Origin: Candidatus Nomurabacteria bacterium
GTDB taxonomy: Bacteria; Patescibacteria; Paceibacteria; UBA9973
Direction: 5' to 3'
Assembly: GCA_026396015.1 (NCBI GenBank)
Contig: JAPLXP010000006.1
Location: 1-32,945 of the forward strand
DNA: 32,945 nucleotides
In this document: positions 13,876 through 21,960 of the stretch, piece by piece
Numbering within the stretch: the first letter of the stretch is position 1
How the letters are laid out: the number at the start of each line of letters is the position of its first letter
Translations under genes and position numbers: made by a program
The notes under the pieces: generated by a model
Database searches by the model: none
Seen by the model: the letters and a program-made list of their open reading frames with translations, nothing else
What the model was told of the DNA's origin: nothing

Positions 13876-14445
13876 ATGTACAACGACTACAAAAATAAAT
13901 TACTTTCCTTTTACCAGAGAGAGAATCGTATGCCGACATATACGGAGATGATGTCTCTCTTTGGCTTCAAATCCAAGAATGCAGTAGCTCGCCTCGTAGA
14001 TAAATTCATCGAGGCTGGTCTCGTTGCAAAGGATCATTTGGGTCGCTTGGTTCCTGAATCATCATTCAATGATGTTCCACTCCTAGGGTCCGTGAAGGCT
14101 GGTTTGCCTGCCGATGTAGCAGAGCAATCTTACGACACAGTGAATCTCGACAATTATTTGGTTAGCAAAAAAGGTAATACTTATATGCTCGAGGTAGATG
14201 GTGAGTCTATGATCGAGGCGTACATAGCCGATGGTGATATGGTGTTAGTAGAGAAGACTGAAAAAGCTCGCGATGGAGATATTGTCATAGCAGATGTAGA
14301 TGGAGAATTTACAATGAAATATTTTAGAGTGAATAGAGATGGTTCATTGTGGCTCGAGCCAGCAAACAAAGATTTCAAACCAATTTATCCAAAGCAATAT
14401 CTGCATATCAATGGTGTCGTAAAGGCCGTGATTCGTAAATATTAA
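13876..14445 (+). CDS. lexA: LexA repressor / self-cleaving protease
   Basis: SOS regulator. The 189-aa protein has an N-terminal winged helix-turn-helix (RMPTYTEMMSLFGFKSKNAV, 18-37) and a C-terminal S24 peptidase domain. The self-cleavage site is Ala75-Gly76 in LLGSVKAG. The catalytic Ser111 is in VDGESM and Lys148 in DGEFTMKYF, so it can cleave itself when RecA filaments form. Size and motif spacing are normal. Autoregulation is supported by a GAAC-N4-GTTC box in the operon promoter at 13603-13631. Confidence 0.94.
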   Translation: MYNDYKNKLLSFYQRENRMPTYTEMMSLFGFKSKNAVARLVDKFIEAGLVAKDHLGRLVPESSFNDVPLLGSVKAGLPADVAEQSYDTVNLDNYLVSKKGNTYMLEVDGESMIEAYIADGDMVLVEKTEKARDGDIVIADVDGEFTMKYFRVNRDGSLWLEPANKDFKPIYPKQYLHINGVVKAVIRKY

Positions 14446-14450
14446 AATGA

Positions 14451-14456
14451 TATAAT
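14451..14456 (+). promoter_or_regulatory. -10 box before the 103-aa gene
   Basis: TATAAT ending 6 bases before ATG 14463. Confidence 0.55.
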
Positions 14457-14462
14457 TATCTT

Positions 14463-14774
14463 ATGAAAAATTTTCACATATTTTTAGTATCCGTTAGTTT
14501 TGTTGCCCTTGTCGTAGGGTTCTCTGCCTATAAATTGGCCAATCCAGATAGGAATAGTGTTGCTGGTCAAAATATGACAGGAGACAGCAAATCATTACTT
14601 AAAGATAGTTCATCATTTCAAAATAATCTGGTTCCAGTTCCTGATAATTCTTCTATTGGTGCGCAATCTAATACAAGTATTAATTCTGAAAATACTGCCC
14701 CAATTGTAAAGAAATCTGTTATTCCAGCAAGAAAAGTCTACAATCGTGAGTCCGAGGATGAAGATGATGATTAG
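14463..14774 (+). CDS. Hypothetical exported or membrane-tethered protein
   Basis: A 103-aa protein with one N-terminal hydrophobic helix (about 5-25) that may be a signal anchor, followed by an Asn/Ser-rich, probably disordered stretch and a very acidic tail, ESEDEDDD. I do not recognise it. The tail would lie outside the cell if the helix is a signal anchor. It has its own leaderless promoter (TATAAT 14451-14456) and terminator. Confidence 0.65.
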   Translation: MKNFHIFLVSVSFVALVVGFSAYKLANPDRNSVAGQNMTGDSKSLLKDSSSFQNNLVPVPDNSSIGAQSNTSINSENTAPIVKKSVIPARKVYNRESEDEDDD

Positions 14775-14780
14775 ATAAAC

Positions 14781-14824
14781 CAAGCCCATACATCAGTCCA
14801 TGATTGTATGGGCTTGCTTTTTTA
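14781..14824 (+). terminator. Terminator after the 103-aa gene
   Basis: CAAGCCCATACA (14781-14792) pairs with TGTATGGGCTTG (14805-14816), then a T-run. Confidence 0.87.
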
Positions 14825-14876
14825 ACTTAAAAATGCTATATTGTCAACATATTCGCAAAACCTATTCGAAATAGGT
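14814..14876 (+). promoter_or_regulatory. Promoter and leader hairpin of the RGG protein
   Basis: TTGCTT (14814-14819), 17 bases, TATATT (14837-14842) would start an mRNA near 14849. The leader contains hairpin ACCTATT (14860-14866), CGA, AATAGGT (14870-14876). A second -10, TATAAT at 14884-14889, lies 12 bases before the ATG. Confidence 0.45.
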
Positions 14877-14901
14877 ATTTAACTATAATAATAAAACATT
14901 T

Positions 14902-15525
14902 ATGGGAGATTTTAATCGAGGTGGTGATAGAGGTGGTTTCCGTGGTGGAGACCGTGGAGGTTTTCAAAAGAAAAGTTTCGGAGGTAGTCGTGGAGGTGGA
15001 TTCGGTGGTGGCCGTGGAGGCGATCGCGGTCCAGTGAGTATGCACAAGGCTGTATGTGACGAATGTCAGAAGAATTGTGAAGTTCCTTTCCGTCCATCAG
15101 GAGACAAGCCAATATACTGTTCTGATTGTTTCGGAGGCAAGAAAGGCGATGGAGACCGTGCTCCAAGAAAAGAGTTCAGTGATCGTGGTCCACGTCCATC
15201 ATTCGGTGATCGTCCTGCTCCTCGCGCAGATTTCTCTGCTCGTCCAGCTGCTCCAGCAAATGACAGTACAGCAAAGCAACTATCAGAAATCAATGCAAAG
15301 CTTGACCGTCTAGTAAGTTCAATTGAAAAATTGACTGCTACTCCAAAAGTTGAATCTACATTTGTAAAAGTTGCTCCTGTAGTAGCTGCTCCAAAAGTAG
15401 AAGCAAAGAAAGTAGAAGTTAAAAAATCTGCACCAGCTGCAAAAGCAAAAGCTGTGAAAACTGCACCTGTAAAGGTAGCAGCAAAGGCTCCTGTAAAGAA
15501 GGTAGTCGCAAAGAAAAAGAAATAA
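14902..15525 (+). CDS. RGG-rich CxxC-x17-CxxC zinc-finger protein with basic tail
   Basis: The 207-aa protein has three parts. Residues 1-42 are Gly/Arg/Phe-rich repeats (DRGGFRGGDRGG type), typical of RNA-binding low-complexity tails. Next comes a zinc finger, CDEC, 17 residues, CSDC, within VPFRPSGDKPIYCSDCFGG, matching the CxxC-x17-CxxC domain common in Patescibacteria. After a Pro/Arg linker there is a short helix (SEINAKLDRLVSSIEKLT), then a Lys/Ala/Val-rich tail like histone H1 tails. I infer a nucleic-acid-binding protein; the target is unknown. The leader can form a hairpin. Confidence 0.8.
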   Translation: MGDFNRGGDRGGFRGGDRGGFQKKSFGGSRGGGFGGGRGGDRGPVSMHKAVCDECQKNCEVPFRPSGDKPIYCSDCFGGKKGDGDRAPRKEFSDRGPRPSFGDRPAPRADFSARPAAPANDSTAKQLSEINAKLDRLVSSIEKLTATPKVESTFVKVAPVVAAPKVEAKKVEVKKSAPAAKAKAVKTAPVKVAAKAPVKKVVAKKKK

Positions 15526-15536
15526 TTTTTTCCTTT

Positions 15537-15570
15537 AAACAAAACCCCCATCTGGGGGTTTTGTTTTTGT
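15537..15570 (+). terminator. Terminator of the RGG protein gene
   Basis: AAACAAAACCCCCA (15537-15550) and TGGGGGTTTTGTTT (15553-15566). Confidence 0.88.
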
Positions 15571-15580
15571 TAAAATGATA

Positions 15581-15586
15581 TATAAT
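15581..15586 (+). promoter_or_regulatory. -10 box of the cyclophilin gene
   Basis: TATAAT ending 7 bases before ATG 15594. Confidence 0.55.
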
Positions 15587-15593
15587 ATTACTC

Positions 15594-16292
15594 ATGAATA
15601 AGACAGTTATTACAAGTTTAGTAATTATATTATTAGTCGTTGGTGTTGGTTGGTCTTTTATTAATAAGCCTAGTAAATTTGCTCCTTATAATGATTTTCC
15701 AGATTCAAATCAAATCCTAAATAATAATCAGTCATCTGACTTATCTGATGGTTCTAGTGTTGGTTCTTCAGATACTGCTAAAGACACAAAATTAACAGAT
15801 AATAATAAAAAAATTATGCAAGCAACAATGCACACAAGTAAGGGTGATATCGAGATAGAATTCGGTACAGCAACACCAAAGACAGTAGAGAACTTTATCA
15901 AGTTAGCAAAAGAAGGTTTTTATGACGGTGTAAAATTCCATCGTGTGATAAAGGGATTCATGATTCAAGCTGGGGATCCACAATCAAAGGATGATTCTAA
16001 AATGGCATACTGGGGTACAGGAGGCCCAGGATACAAGTTTGACGATGAGCTGACAGGCAAGGAGCAGTACCCACAAGGAACACTCGCTATGGCAAACTCA
16101 GGTCCAAATACAAACGGTAGTCAATTCTTCATCGTTACTGCTACTCCAGGTGCACCACTACCACCGAGTTATACTGTATTCGGTAAAGTTACAAAGGGGA
16201 TAGAGAATGCACTCGCAATAGAGAATGTAAAGACTGGTCAAGCAGATAGACCAATAGAGGCAGTGACAATAAATAGTATTACGTTGAAATAA
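15594..16292 (+). CDS. Membrane-anchored cyclophilin-type peptidyl-prolyl isomerase
   Basis: Catalyses cis-trans isomerisation of Xaa-Pro bonds. The 232-aa protein has an N-terminal signal anchor (about 4-24), a Ser/Asp/Asn-rich linker to about residue 78, and a complete cyclophilin domain: KFHRVIKGFMIQAGDP with the active-site Arg and Phe, NSGPNTNGSQFFI, and YTVFGKV. The anchor implies action at the outer face of the membrane on exported proteins. It is a single-gene unit with a leaderless promoter and a perfect bidirectional terminator. Confidence 0.93.
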   Translation: MNKTVITSLVIILLVVGVGWSFINKPSKFAPYNDFPDSNQILNNNQSSDLSDGSSVGSSDTAKDTKLTDNNKKIMQATMHTSKGDIEIEFGTATPKTVENFIKLAKEGFYDGVKFHRVIKGFMIQAGDPQSKDDSKMAYWGTGGPGYKFDDELTGKEQYPQGTLAMANSGPNTNGSQFFIVTATPGAPLPPSYTVFGKVTKGIENALAIENVKTGQADRPIEAVTINSITLK

Positions 16293-16293
16293 T

Positions 16294-16337
16294 AAATATA
16301 AATAGCCCCGGCCTATAGGCCGGGGCTATTTATATTT
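16294..16337. terminator. 44-bp perfect palindrome, bidirectional terminator
   Basis: All 44 bases form a perfect inverted repeat; the core is AATAGCCCCGGCC, TATA, GGCCGGGGCTATT (16301-16330 overall). It lies between convergent genes and its last base overlaps the stop codon of the minus-strand zinc-ribbon gene. Its core is nearly the same as that of the terminator at 18171. Confidence 0.9.
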
Positions 16338-16504
16338 TATCTCTTGTGTTCTCTCCAACTATAATTGTCATCTTCCTCCTCCTTGTCTTTTTTGTCTAGT
16401 ACTACAGGTGTACCACAAGCCTGACATTCGTCTCCAAATACACGTAGTCCGCATCTCATACAAGTCGGATCACTTTGCTCTTTTGTTTCTTCTTCATTTT
16501 CCAT
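16337..16504 (-). CDS. Small zinc-ribbon protein, 55 aa
   Basis: The minus strand encodes MENEEETKEQSDPTCMRCGL, then a second CQAC knuckle and an acidic tail ending YSWREHKR. Two CxxC pairs (Cys15/18 and Cys27/30) form a compact zinc ribbon. A minus-strand TATTAT (16519-16514) lies 9 bases before the ATG, fitting a leaderless mRNA. It is divergent from the DEAD-box helicase and shares the intergenic region. Many bacteria have similar short zinc-ribbon proteins of unknown role. Confidence 0.75.
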   Translation of the reverse strand: MENEEETKEQSDPTCMRCGLRVFGDECQACGTPVVLDKKDKEEEDDNYSWREHKR

Positions 16505-16547
16505 AGTTTTTAAATAATAGCATATAGATTAATGTCACTACAAACAT

Positions 16548-16576
16548 TTGACAAGTTTTTAAATAAATGCTATTCT
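16548..16576 (+). promoter_or_regulatory. Promoter of the DEAD-box helicase
   Basis: TTGACA (16548-16553), 17 bases, TATTCT (16571-16576). Transcription should begin near 16583, exactly where the structured leader begins. Confidence 0.7.
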
Positions 16577-16583
16577 ACCTCTA

Positions 16584-16675
16584 GTTGAAATACTCCTTTG
16601 TGCGTTAGTGTTTCAATCCCGATTTGCGAGATGTATGCAAATCAATTAATATTGAAGCACTGAAAAATTATATAT
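16584..16675 (+). promoter_or_regulatory. Structured leader with two exclusive stems
   Basis: Segment 2 (16607-16617, AGTGTTTCAAT) can pair with segment 1 (16585-16594, TTGAAATACT; 10 bp, one wobble) or with segment 3 (16651-16661, ATTGAAGCACT; 11 bp, one wobble). The second fold encloses a further stem, GATTTGC (16621-16627) with GCAAATC (16637-16643). The two folds cannot coexist. The start codon follows 15 bases after segment 3. This is the layout of an RNA switch or thermosensor, but it matches no riboswitch class I know. Confidence 0.6.
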
Positions 16676-18124
16676 ATGGCTTATAAACCAAATTCTGGAA
16701 GAACTCGGAGTTCTTCCTCTGTAAATGATAGTGGCGACAGTCGTCCATCATTAAGATCAAGTGGTAGTCGTGGCGGAGCATCTCATGGAGGCCCATCTCG
16801 ATCATCACACAATAGTAGTAGTCCTGCTCGTCCATCTCGCGATGGAGGATCTCGATCATCAGCACCTTATGCAGGTGGTGGTAATAGTAGACCGTCATCA
16901 TCAGGTGGTCGTGGCAATTTCTCAGGAAATCGCCGTGGACGCACAGGTGGTTCAGGCGGTGGAGGCGGATCACGTAGTGGCTCATCTCGTGCCGGAGGAC
17001 GTGGCAAAGGTAATTTTGAGAGAATAGATTTCTCAAGATTTATCAACAAAGCGACAATCACAGAAAAAGAGGAAGTATACATACCGACTCATACATTCTC
17101 TGATTTCAAAGTTGCTGATTCTCTAAAGCGAGCAATCGCAAACAAGAATTATATCTTCCCAAGTCCGATTCAAGACAAGGCTATACCTCATGCTCTAGAA
17201 GGACGCGATATAGTAGGTATTGCGAATACTGGTACAGGTAAAACTGCAGCATTCCTAATCCCACTTATCAACAAGATATTGAATAACAAAAATGAAAAGG
17301 TGATAATCCTCGCTCCAACTCGCGAGCTGGCAATTCAGATTGAAAAAGAATTGTTTGAATTCGTACGTGGAATGGGTATCTTCTCAGTAGTCTGCGTCGG
17401 AGGCGCACCGATATTTCCGCAAATCAAGACATTGCGCCGTCGTTGCGACTTTATCATCGGTACACCTGGACGTATCATGGACCTAGTAGATCGAAAAGAA
17501 ATAATCCTCTCGACTGTGAACAATATAGTTCTCGATGAGGCTGATCGTATGCTAGACATGGGATTCGTAGATGATATGACCAAGATTTTGCGTGCTATGC
17601 CAGAAGAAAAACAAGCCTTTCTATTCTCAGCGACTCTTCCAAAAGAGGTAGAGAAGCTAGTAGAGAGATTCACAAAGGATCCAGTGCGCGTGATGGTAAA
17701 GACTCGCGATACATCAAAGAATGTAGAGCAAGATATCGTCCGCATTGCACGTGGTACAGAAAAAATGGATGTCCTAGAAGACCTACTCTCAAGTGCAGAA
17801 TTCGACAAAGTTATAATCTTTGCCGAGATGAAGCATACAGTAGAGAAGATTTCAGTGGAGTTGATCAAGCGCGGTTTCCGTGCAGGATCTATCCATGGCG
17901 ACAAGCGTCACAACGAGAGACAGAGAACACTGACACAATTTAAAGATGGAACTCTTAGTATTCTCGTAGCGACAGACGTCGCAGCTCGTGGACTTGATAT
18001 TCCAAATGTATCTCACGTGATCAACTTCGAAGTGCCTCAGACTTATGATACCTATGTTCACCGTATCGGCCGTACAGGTCGTGCTAGTGCAAAGGGTATG
18101 GCCCTGACATTCGTAGCAGGTTAA
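16676..18124 (+). CDS. DEAD-box RNA helicase with Gly/Ser/Arg-rich N-terminus
   Basis: Unwinds RNA, probably during ribosome assembly or in the cold. The 482-aa protein starts with about 115 residues of Ser/Gly/Arg low-complexity sequence, an unusual place, since such tails are normally C-terminal. The helicase core follows: Q motif SPIQDKAIP, motif I ANTGTGKTAA, Ia PTRELAIQ, Ib TPGRIMD, DEADRMLDMGF, SATLP, and motifs V-VI ATDVAARGLDIP and HRIGRTGRAS. The protein ends only about 15 residues after motif VI, so it has no C-terminal extension. The leader is highly structured (16584-16675). Confidence 0.95.
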   Translation: MAYKPNSGRTRSSSSVNDSGDSRPSLRSSGSRGGASHGGPSRSSHNSSSPARPSRDGGSRSSAPYAGGGNSRPSSSGGRGNFSGNRRGRTGGSGGGGGSRSGSSRAGGRGKGNFERIDFSRFINKATITEKEEVYIPTHTFSDFKVADSLKRAIANKNYIFPSPIQDKAIPHALEGRDIVGIANTGTGKTAAFLIPLINKILNNKNEKVIILAPTRELAIQIEKELFEFVRGMGIFSVVCVGGAPIFPQIKTLRRRCDFIIGTPGRIMDLVDRKEIILSTVNNIVLDEADRMLDMGFVDDMTKILRAMPEEKQAFLFSATLPKEVEKLVERFTKDPVRVMVKTRDTSKNVEQDIVRIARGTEKMDVLEDLLSSAEFDKVIIFAEMKHTVEKISVELIKRGFRAGSIHGDKRHNERQRTLTQFKDGTLSILVATDVAARGLDIPNVSHVINFEVPQTYDTYVHRIGRTGRASAKGMALTFVAG

Positions 18125-18170
18125 GATTAAAATCCTCGCAAGAAATGTTCTCGCGAAAAACAAGGATCTA

Positions 18171-18212
18171 AATAAAATAGCCCCGGCCATTAGGCCGGGG
18201 CTATTTTATTTG
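18171..18212 (+). terminator. Terminator of the DEAD-box gene, 18-bp stem
   Basis: 18171-18188 pairs perfectly with 18193-18210, loop ATTA. The core ATAGCCCCGGCC is shared with 16294-16337. Confidence 0.9.
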
Positions 18213-18232
18213 CATACTATAATTTTTTATTT

Positions 18233-18238
18233 TATAAT
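18233..18238 (+). promoter_or_regulatory. -10 box of the giant surface protein gene
   Basis: TATAAT ending 9 bases before ATG 18248; another TATAAT lies at 18218-18223. Confidence 0.5.
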
Positions 18239-18247
18239 TTAATTGTA

Positions 18248-21200
18248 ATGAGGAAGTGTAGATTCCGACATTTATTATTTTCGATAATAATAACTATTTT
18301 TAGTTTCGTCTTTTTTCAGTTTACTGCACACGCATCTACTGATGTCACTGATGATATCTATACAGATACCACTTGGACCGCTATTGATAGTCCGTATATT
18401 GTCCACAATAATCTTTTGATAGATATTGGTGCTACTTTGACATTGGAGGCTGGTACGATAGTGAAATTCGACAATGGTGCAGGTCTGTATTTATTAGGTA
18501 ATCTGGATTCAAATGGTACTGAGAGTGAACCAGTTTATCTGACTTCGTTTAAAGATGATAGTGTAGGCGGGGATACAGATGGAGATGGTGGGGTAAATAC
18601 TCCCAATTATAATGATTGGGGAAATATTATTTTTGATACCGGATCTGTGTCCGGGAATTTTAATCACACACTTGTAAAATATTCTTCTGGGATATTATCC
18701 TTTGGTGCTACTGTGAATGCTCGTTATTTAGAGGATGACAATAGTCTGATGATATTTGGTGTGTCTGATAATTCAATCTCTCATTCAAGTCTGAATAGCC
18801 TGAGTTTATTTGGTGGTAGTACTGCTAGTCTGACGAATAGTGTCATGGTAGATGCAGCAGAGAATTCATATGTATATTTGGATGGTAGCAGTAATCTATC
18901 TGTATATAGTACAACAATAAATTCCAATCAAAACGTAGGTACGATATTTAGTGTTTTTGATCATTCCACCTTACGTATTACTGACTCTAGTATCACTGGA
19001 TATGGAGGGAGTTTTTCTCGAGCTCTGGGTGTTTTTGATTATAGTAATCTTCATCTACGGAATACTACGATCACGAGTATTGCCTATGGTGTGTATTCCG
19101 ACAGTAATGCCAATCTAAATATTCGTGATTCTAGTATTGATTGCAATCGTGATGGTCTGAATATTTCCAGGTCTGTGCTCGATATATCTGGAGGGTCTAT
19201 TCATTGTACGGTCAATGGTATAAATATATTTAATTCAGAGTCTGTGATTGATGGTATTACTGTATATGGAGCGACAGAGAATGGCATAATCTCGTACGAT
19301 GGGACTTCAGATATCAAGAGTGTATCTATCTTAAATAGTGAGGTGAAGGATAATCATTATGGAATCTCTGCATACCAGTCTCCTGTGATAGCTCATGGAA
19401 ATAGTATTCATAGCAATTACGTCGGAGCTTTTGCATACGATGACTATGTTGGAATTTTGGATTTTACAAAAAATTGGTGGGGTAGTCCGTCTGGTCCGTA
19501 TCAAGTGAATGACAATCCAGATGGCACAGGCGATGAAGTTCTTGATTATATATCGTACGACCCATGGCTACGCTATGATCCACTACACCCTGGTCCTTCG
19601 AATGTATTGTTCATACCAGGATTCCAAGCTAGCCGTCTATACAAACAAAAACACTTTCCGATTATTGGAGATGTTGAAGATAAACTCTGGGAGCCAAATA
19701 CAAATAGTGACGTGACAGATATGTATATGGATATGAATGGTGTCAGCATCAATCCAGATATTTACACGCGCGATATTGTCGATACCGAGAGTATATTGGG
19801 TCTAGGTAATACCAAGATTTATGATTCATTCATAAGTGATATGAATGCACTCGTGGCTAGTGGCACTATATCCGACTGGCGGGCAGCACCGTATGATTGG
19901 CGACTCTCACCGGATGATATCGTATCGCGTGGCGCGATAGATAGCAATGGTAATATTTCCTACAATAATGATTTAGGTCCCACAGATGAGTCATACATGG
20001 TCCGTCAGGTATTGTCTTTGATAAATACTTCTCGGGATGGCAAGGTGACTATAGTCACACATTCAAATGGAGGCCTTGTCGCCAAGGCCCTGATGGTAAA
20101 GCTCCAGGCGATGAAGGACGCCGGATTGAATAATTATATTGATTATATAGATAGGGTGATCATGGTCGCCGCTCCACAGGTGGGTACACCAAAGGCTATA
20201 CCATCGTTGCTACATGGATATAAACAAGATTTATTGAACGGAGTATTTTTAAGGCAATCAATTGCTAGAATATTTGGACTGAATCTTCCTGGTGGGTATG
20301 GATTGCTTCCGAGTGAGAAATATTTTTATACAGTCAAGGATTCTCCTGTGTTGTTTGATAAATCTCTAGAAGTTATGAATCCATATGTGAACTTACACAA
20401 GACCTATGGCGATAGTATTGGGAGCTACAGTGACTACATTAGCTTCCTCCTCGGTACAAAGGATAGTCGTGTTCAGCCTGGTGTAGATGAATTGTCCACA
20501 CCATCAATCCTCGGAGAAGGTATTCTGACTAGGGCTACAGAAATGCATAGTAGTATAGACAATTATGTTTTTCCTCCGAGTGTACATGTATATCAAGTGG
20601 CCGGATGGGGTCTGCCTACGGTCAAGAGTGTGCGGTATTTTGCACGTACAGATTGTGTAAAGTTGATAGCTGGCAAGCCTTGTATTAAGGTAAAGAGTGT
20701 AGACGTCGAGCCGAACTTGATAGATGATGGAGATAAAACTGTGGTGACTCCTAGTGCCATTTACGAAAAAAATGCAGATAGTTATTATGTAAATTTATAT
20801 CAATACGCATCGGATCATAAAATTAACATTAATAAAACATTTGAGCATGCTGATTTTTTTGAACTATCATATCTTCGCGATTTTATTAAGAATACATTAT
20901 TAGGAATAGATACTCTTCCGGATTATTTCTCCAAGGTCAAGCCAAAGAGTAATAGCAATCTAGTCTTGAATGTACACCTATCTCCAGGGGTCAAGAAGAC
21001 CGTGCAAGTAGTCAGCAAGACGGGTACCAAGGTTGGAGTTGATAATATCACTCCGATTAGTCTAGATGCGGACAATTTTGAGCCTATACTATCTCAGATT
21101 CCGGGGGCAAGCTTTACTCATCTCGGGCATAGCTACTACTTCTATTTACCTACAGGTAGTGGATCTAGTTATACTCTACAGATCAGTAGTGTCGATACTG

Positions 21201-21931
21201 GTGTATCTCCTGTAGTCGGTAGTGTGGTTGATGTGCAGGATGTGGATAATATAGGTGGCACTGGTAGTCAGGTTTCCGAGGGAGAGGTGACTATACGTGT
21301 AGATACAGTGAATGACACTACGATAGAGAATTCTGTGTACACTCCACCTATCACAGTGGGTAGTGGTGGTAGTGCGAGTGTAGATATATCAGATACTGGC
21401 ACGACTGGTCCAGTGGCTGTAGATACTGGTGGTAGTGGGTCTATCGATAATACTGTGCCATTTGTACCTACACCTGATCCTAGTTCTCCAGTACAGATAG
21501 AACCTGATATTACATTACAAAACACCCCAGACACTTCATTAATTATTCGTAGTAGTGGTGGGCATCCTTCATCTATTGCTGCTTTAACAGAGAATATAAA
21601 ATCTGAGATTCAGAATAATGTGGAATCACAAGATTTAAAAGTGGTTGCAGTGACAAATACTGAGAGTGATTCAAGTCCTGCTCCTTTCTCGGGTGGAATA
21701 AATAATATTCATATTGAAAAATCGAGTATGGGTAATCAAGAAAAAGTTTCAACAGATTCAGTCTATACCCCCGATACAAATACTAAAACAAAAGGTATTA
21801 ATAACAATTCAATGTTGGCATCTGTCTATAATACATTGGTCAACGTGCCTATTGATGTATTGCTGATAGTTATACTCTTTATATTATTGCTTGTTTACCT
21901 TGTATATAGACGTAGGAATAAGGTAAAATGA
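18248..21931 (+). CDS. Giant surface protein: beta-helix, lipase-like domain, C-terminal membrane anchor
   Basis: A 1227-aa exported protein. A signal peptide (about 1-30, ending TAHA) is followed by a right-handed parallel beta-helix (about 40-440) with many short Asn/Ser/Gly repeats. At about 451 begins an alpha/beta-hydrolase domain of the LCAT/lipase type: LFIPGFQASRLYK holds the oxyanion turn and VTIVTHSNGGLVAKAL (around 600-615) the nucleophile Ser, in the variant THSNGG. A Ser/Gly/Thr-rich stalk leads to a C-terminal membrane helix (about 1204-1222) and basic RRRNKVK tail. I infer a cell-surface esterase or acyltransferase that may act on host or debris lipids. The catalytic Asp and His are not assigned. 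Confidence 0.82.
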   Translation: MRKCRFRHLLFSIIITIFSFVFFQFTAHASTDVTDDIYTDTTWTAIDSPYIVHNNLLIDIGATLTLEAGTIVKFDNGAGLYLLGNLDSNGTESEPVYLTSFKDDSVGGDTDGDGGVNTPNYNDWGNIIFDTGSVSGNFNHTLVKYSSGILSFGATVNARYLEDDNSLMIFGVSDNSISHSSLNSLSLFGGSTASLTNSVMVDAAENSYVYLDGSSNLSVYSTTINSNQNVGTIFSVFDHSTLRITDSSITGYGGSFSRALGVFDYSNLHLRNTTITSIAYGVYSDSNANLNIRDSSIDCNRDGLNISRSVLDISGGSIHCTVNGINIFNSESVIDGITVYGATENGIISYDGTSDIKSVSILNSEVKDNHYGISAYQSPVIAHGNSIHSNYVGAFAYDDYVGILDFTKNWWGSPSGPYQVNDNPDGTGDEVLDYISYDPWLRYDPLHPGPSNVLFIPGFQASRLYKQKHFPIIGDVEDKLWEPNTNSDVTDMYMDMNGVSINPDIYTRDIVDTESILGLGNTKIYDSFISDMNALVASGTISDWRAAPYDWRLSPDDIVSRGAIDSNGNISYNNDLGPTDESYMVRQVLSLINTSRDGKVTIVTHSNGGLVAKALMVKLQAMKDAGLNNYIDYIDRVIMVAAPQVGTPKAIPSLLHGYKQDLLNGVFLRQSIARIFGLNLPGGYGLLPSEKYFYTVKDSPVLFDKSLEVMNPYVNLHKTYGDSIGSYSDYISFLLGTKDSRVQPGVDELSTPSILGEGILTRATEMHSSIDNYVFPPSVHVYQVAGWGLPTVKSVRYFARTDCVKLIAGKPCIKVKSVDVEPNLIDDGDKTVVTPSAIYEKNADSYYVNLYQYASDHKININKTFEHADFFELSYLRDFIKNTLLGIDTLPDYFSKVKPKSNSNLVLNVHLSPGVKKTVQVVSKTGTKVGVDNITPISLDADNFEPILSQIPGASFTHLGHSYYFYLPTGSGSSYTLQISSVDTGVSPVVGSVVDVQDVDNIGGTGSQVSEGEVTIRVDTVNDTTIENSVYTPPITVGSGGSASVDISDTGTTGPVAVDTGGSGSIDNTVPFVPTPDPSSPVQIEPDITLQNTPDTSLIIRSSGGHPSSIAALTENIKSEIQNNVESQDLKVVAVTNTESDSSPAPFSGGINNIHIEKSSMGNQEKVSTDSVYTPDTNTKTKGINNNSMLASVYNTLVNVPIDVLLIVILFILLLVYLVYRRRNKVK

Positions 21932-21960
21932 ATATATTATAAATATAATTTATTACTCTG

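Noticed and set aside
15066..15551. Minus-strand frame of 161 codons with Phe/Ala/Thr-rich repeats
   Set aside because: It mirrors the low-complexity RGG and Lys/Ala codons of the plus-strand zinc-finger gene and runs through its terminator.
17335..17904. Minus-strand frame of 189 codons
   Set aside because: Entirely antisense to the conserved DEAD-box core; composition of a shadow frame.
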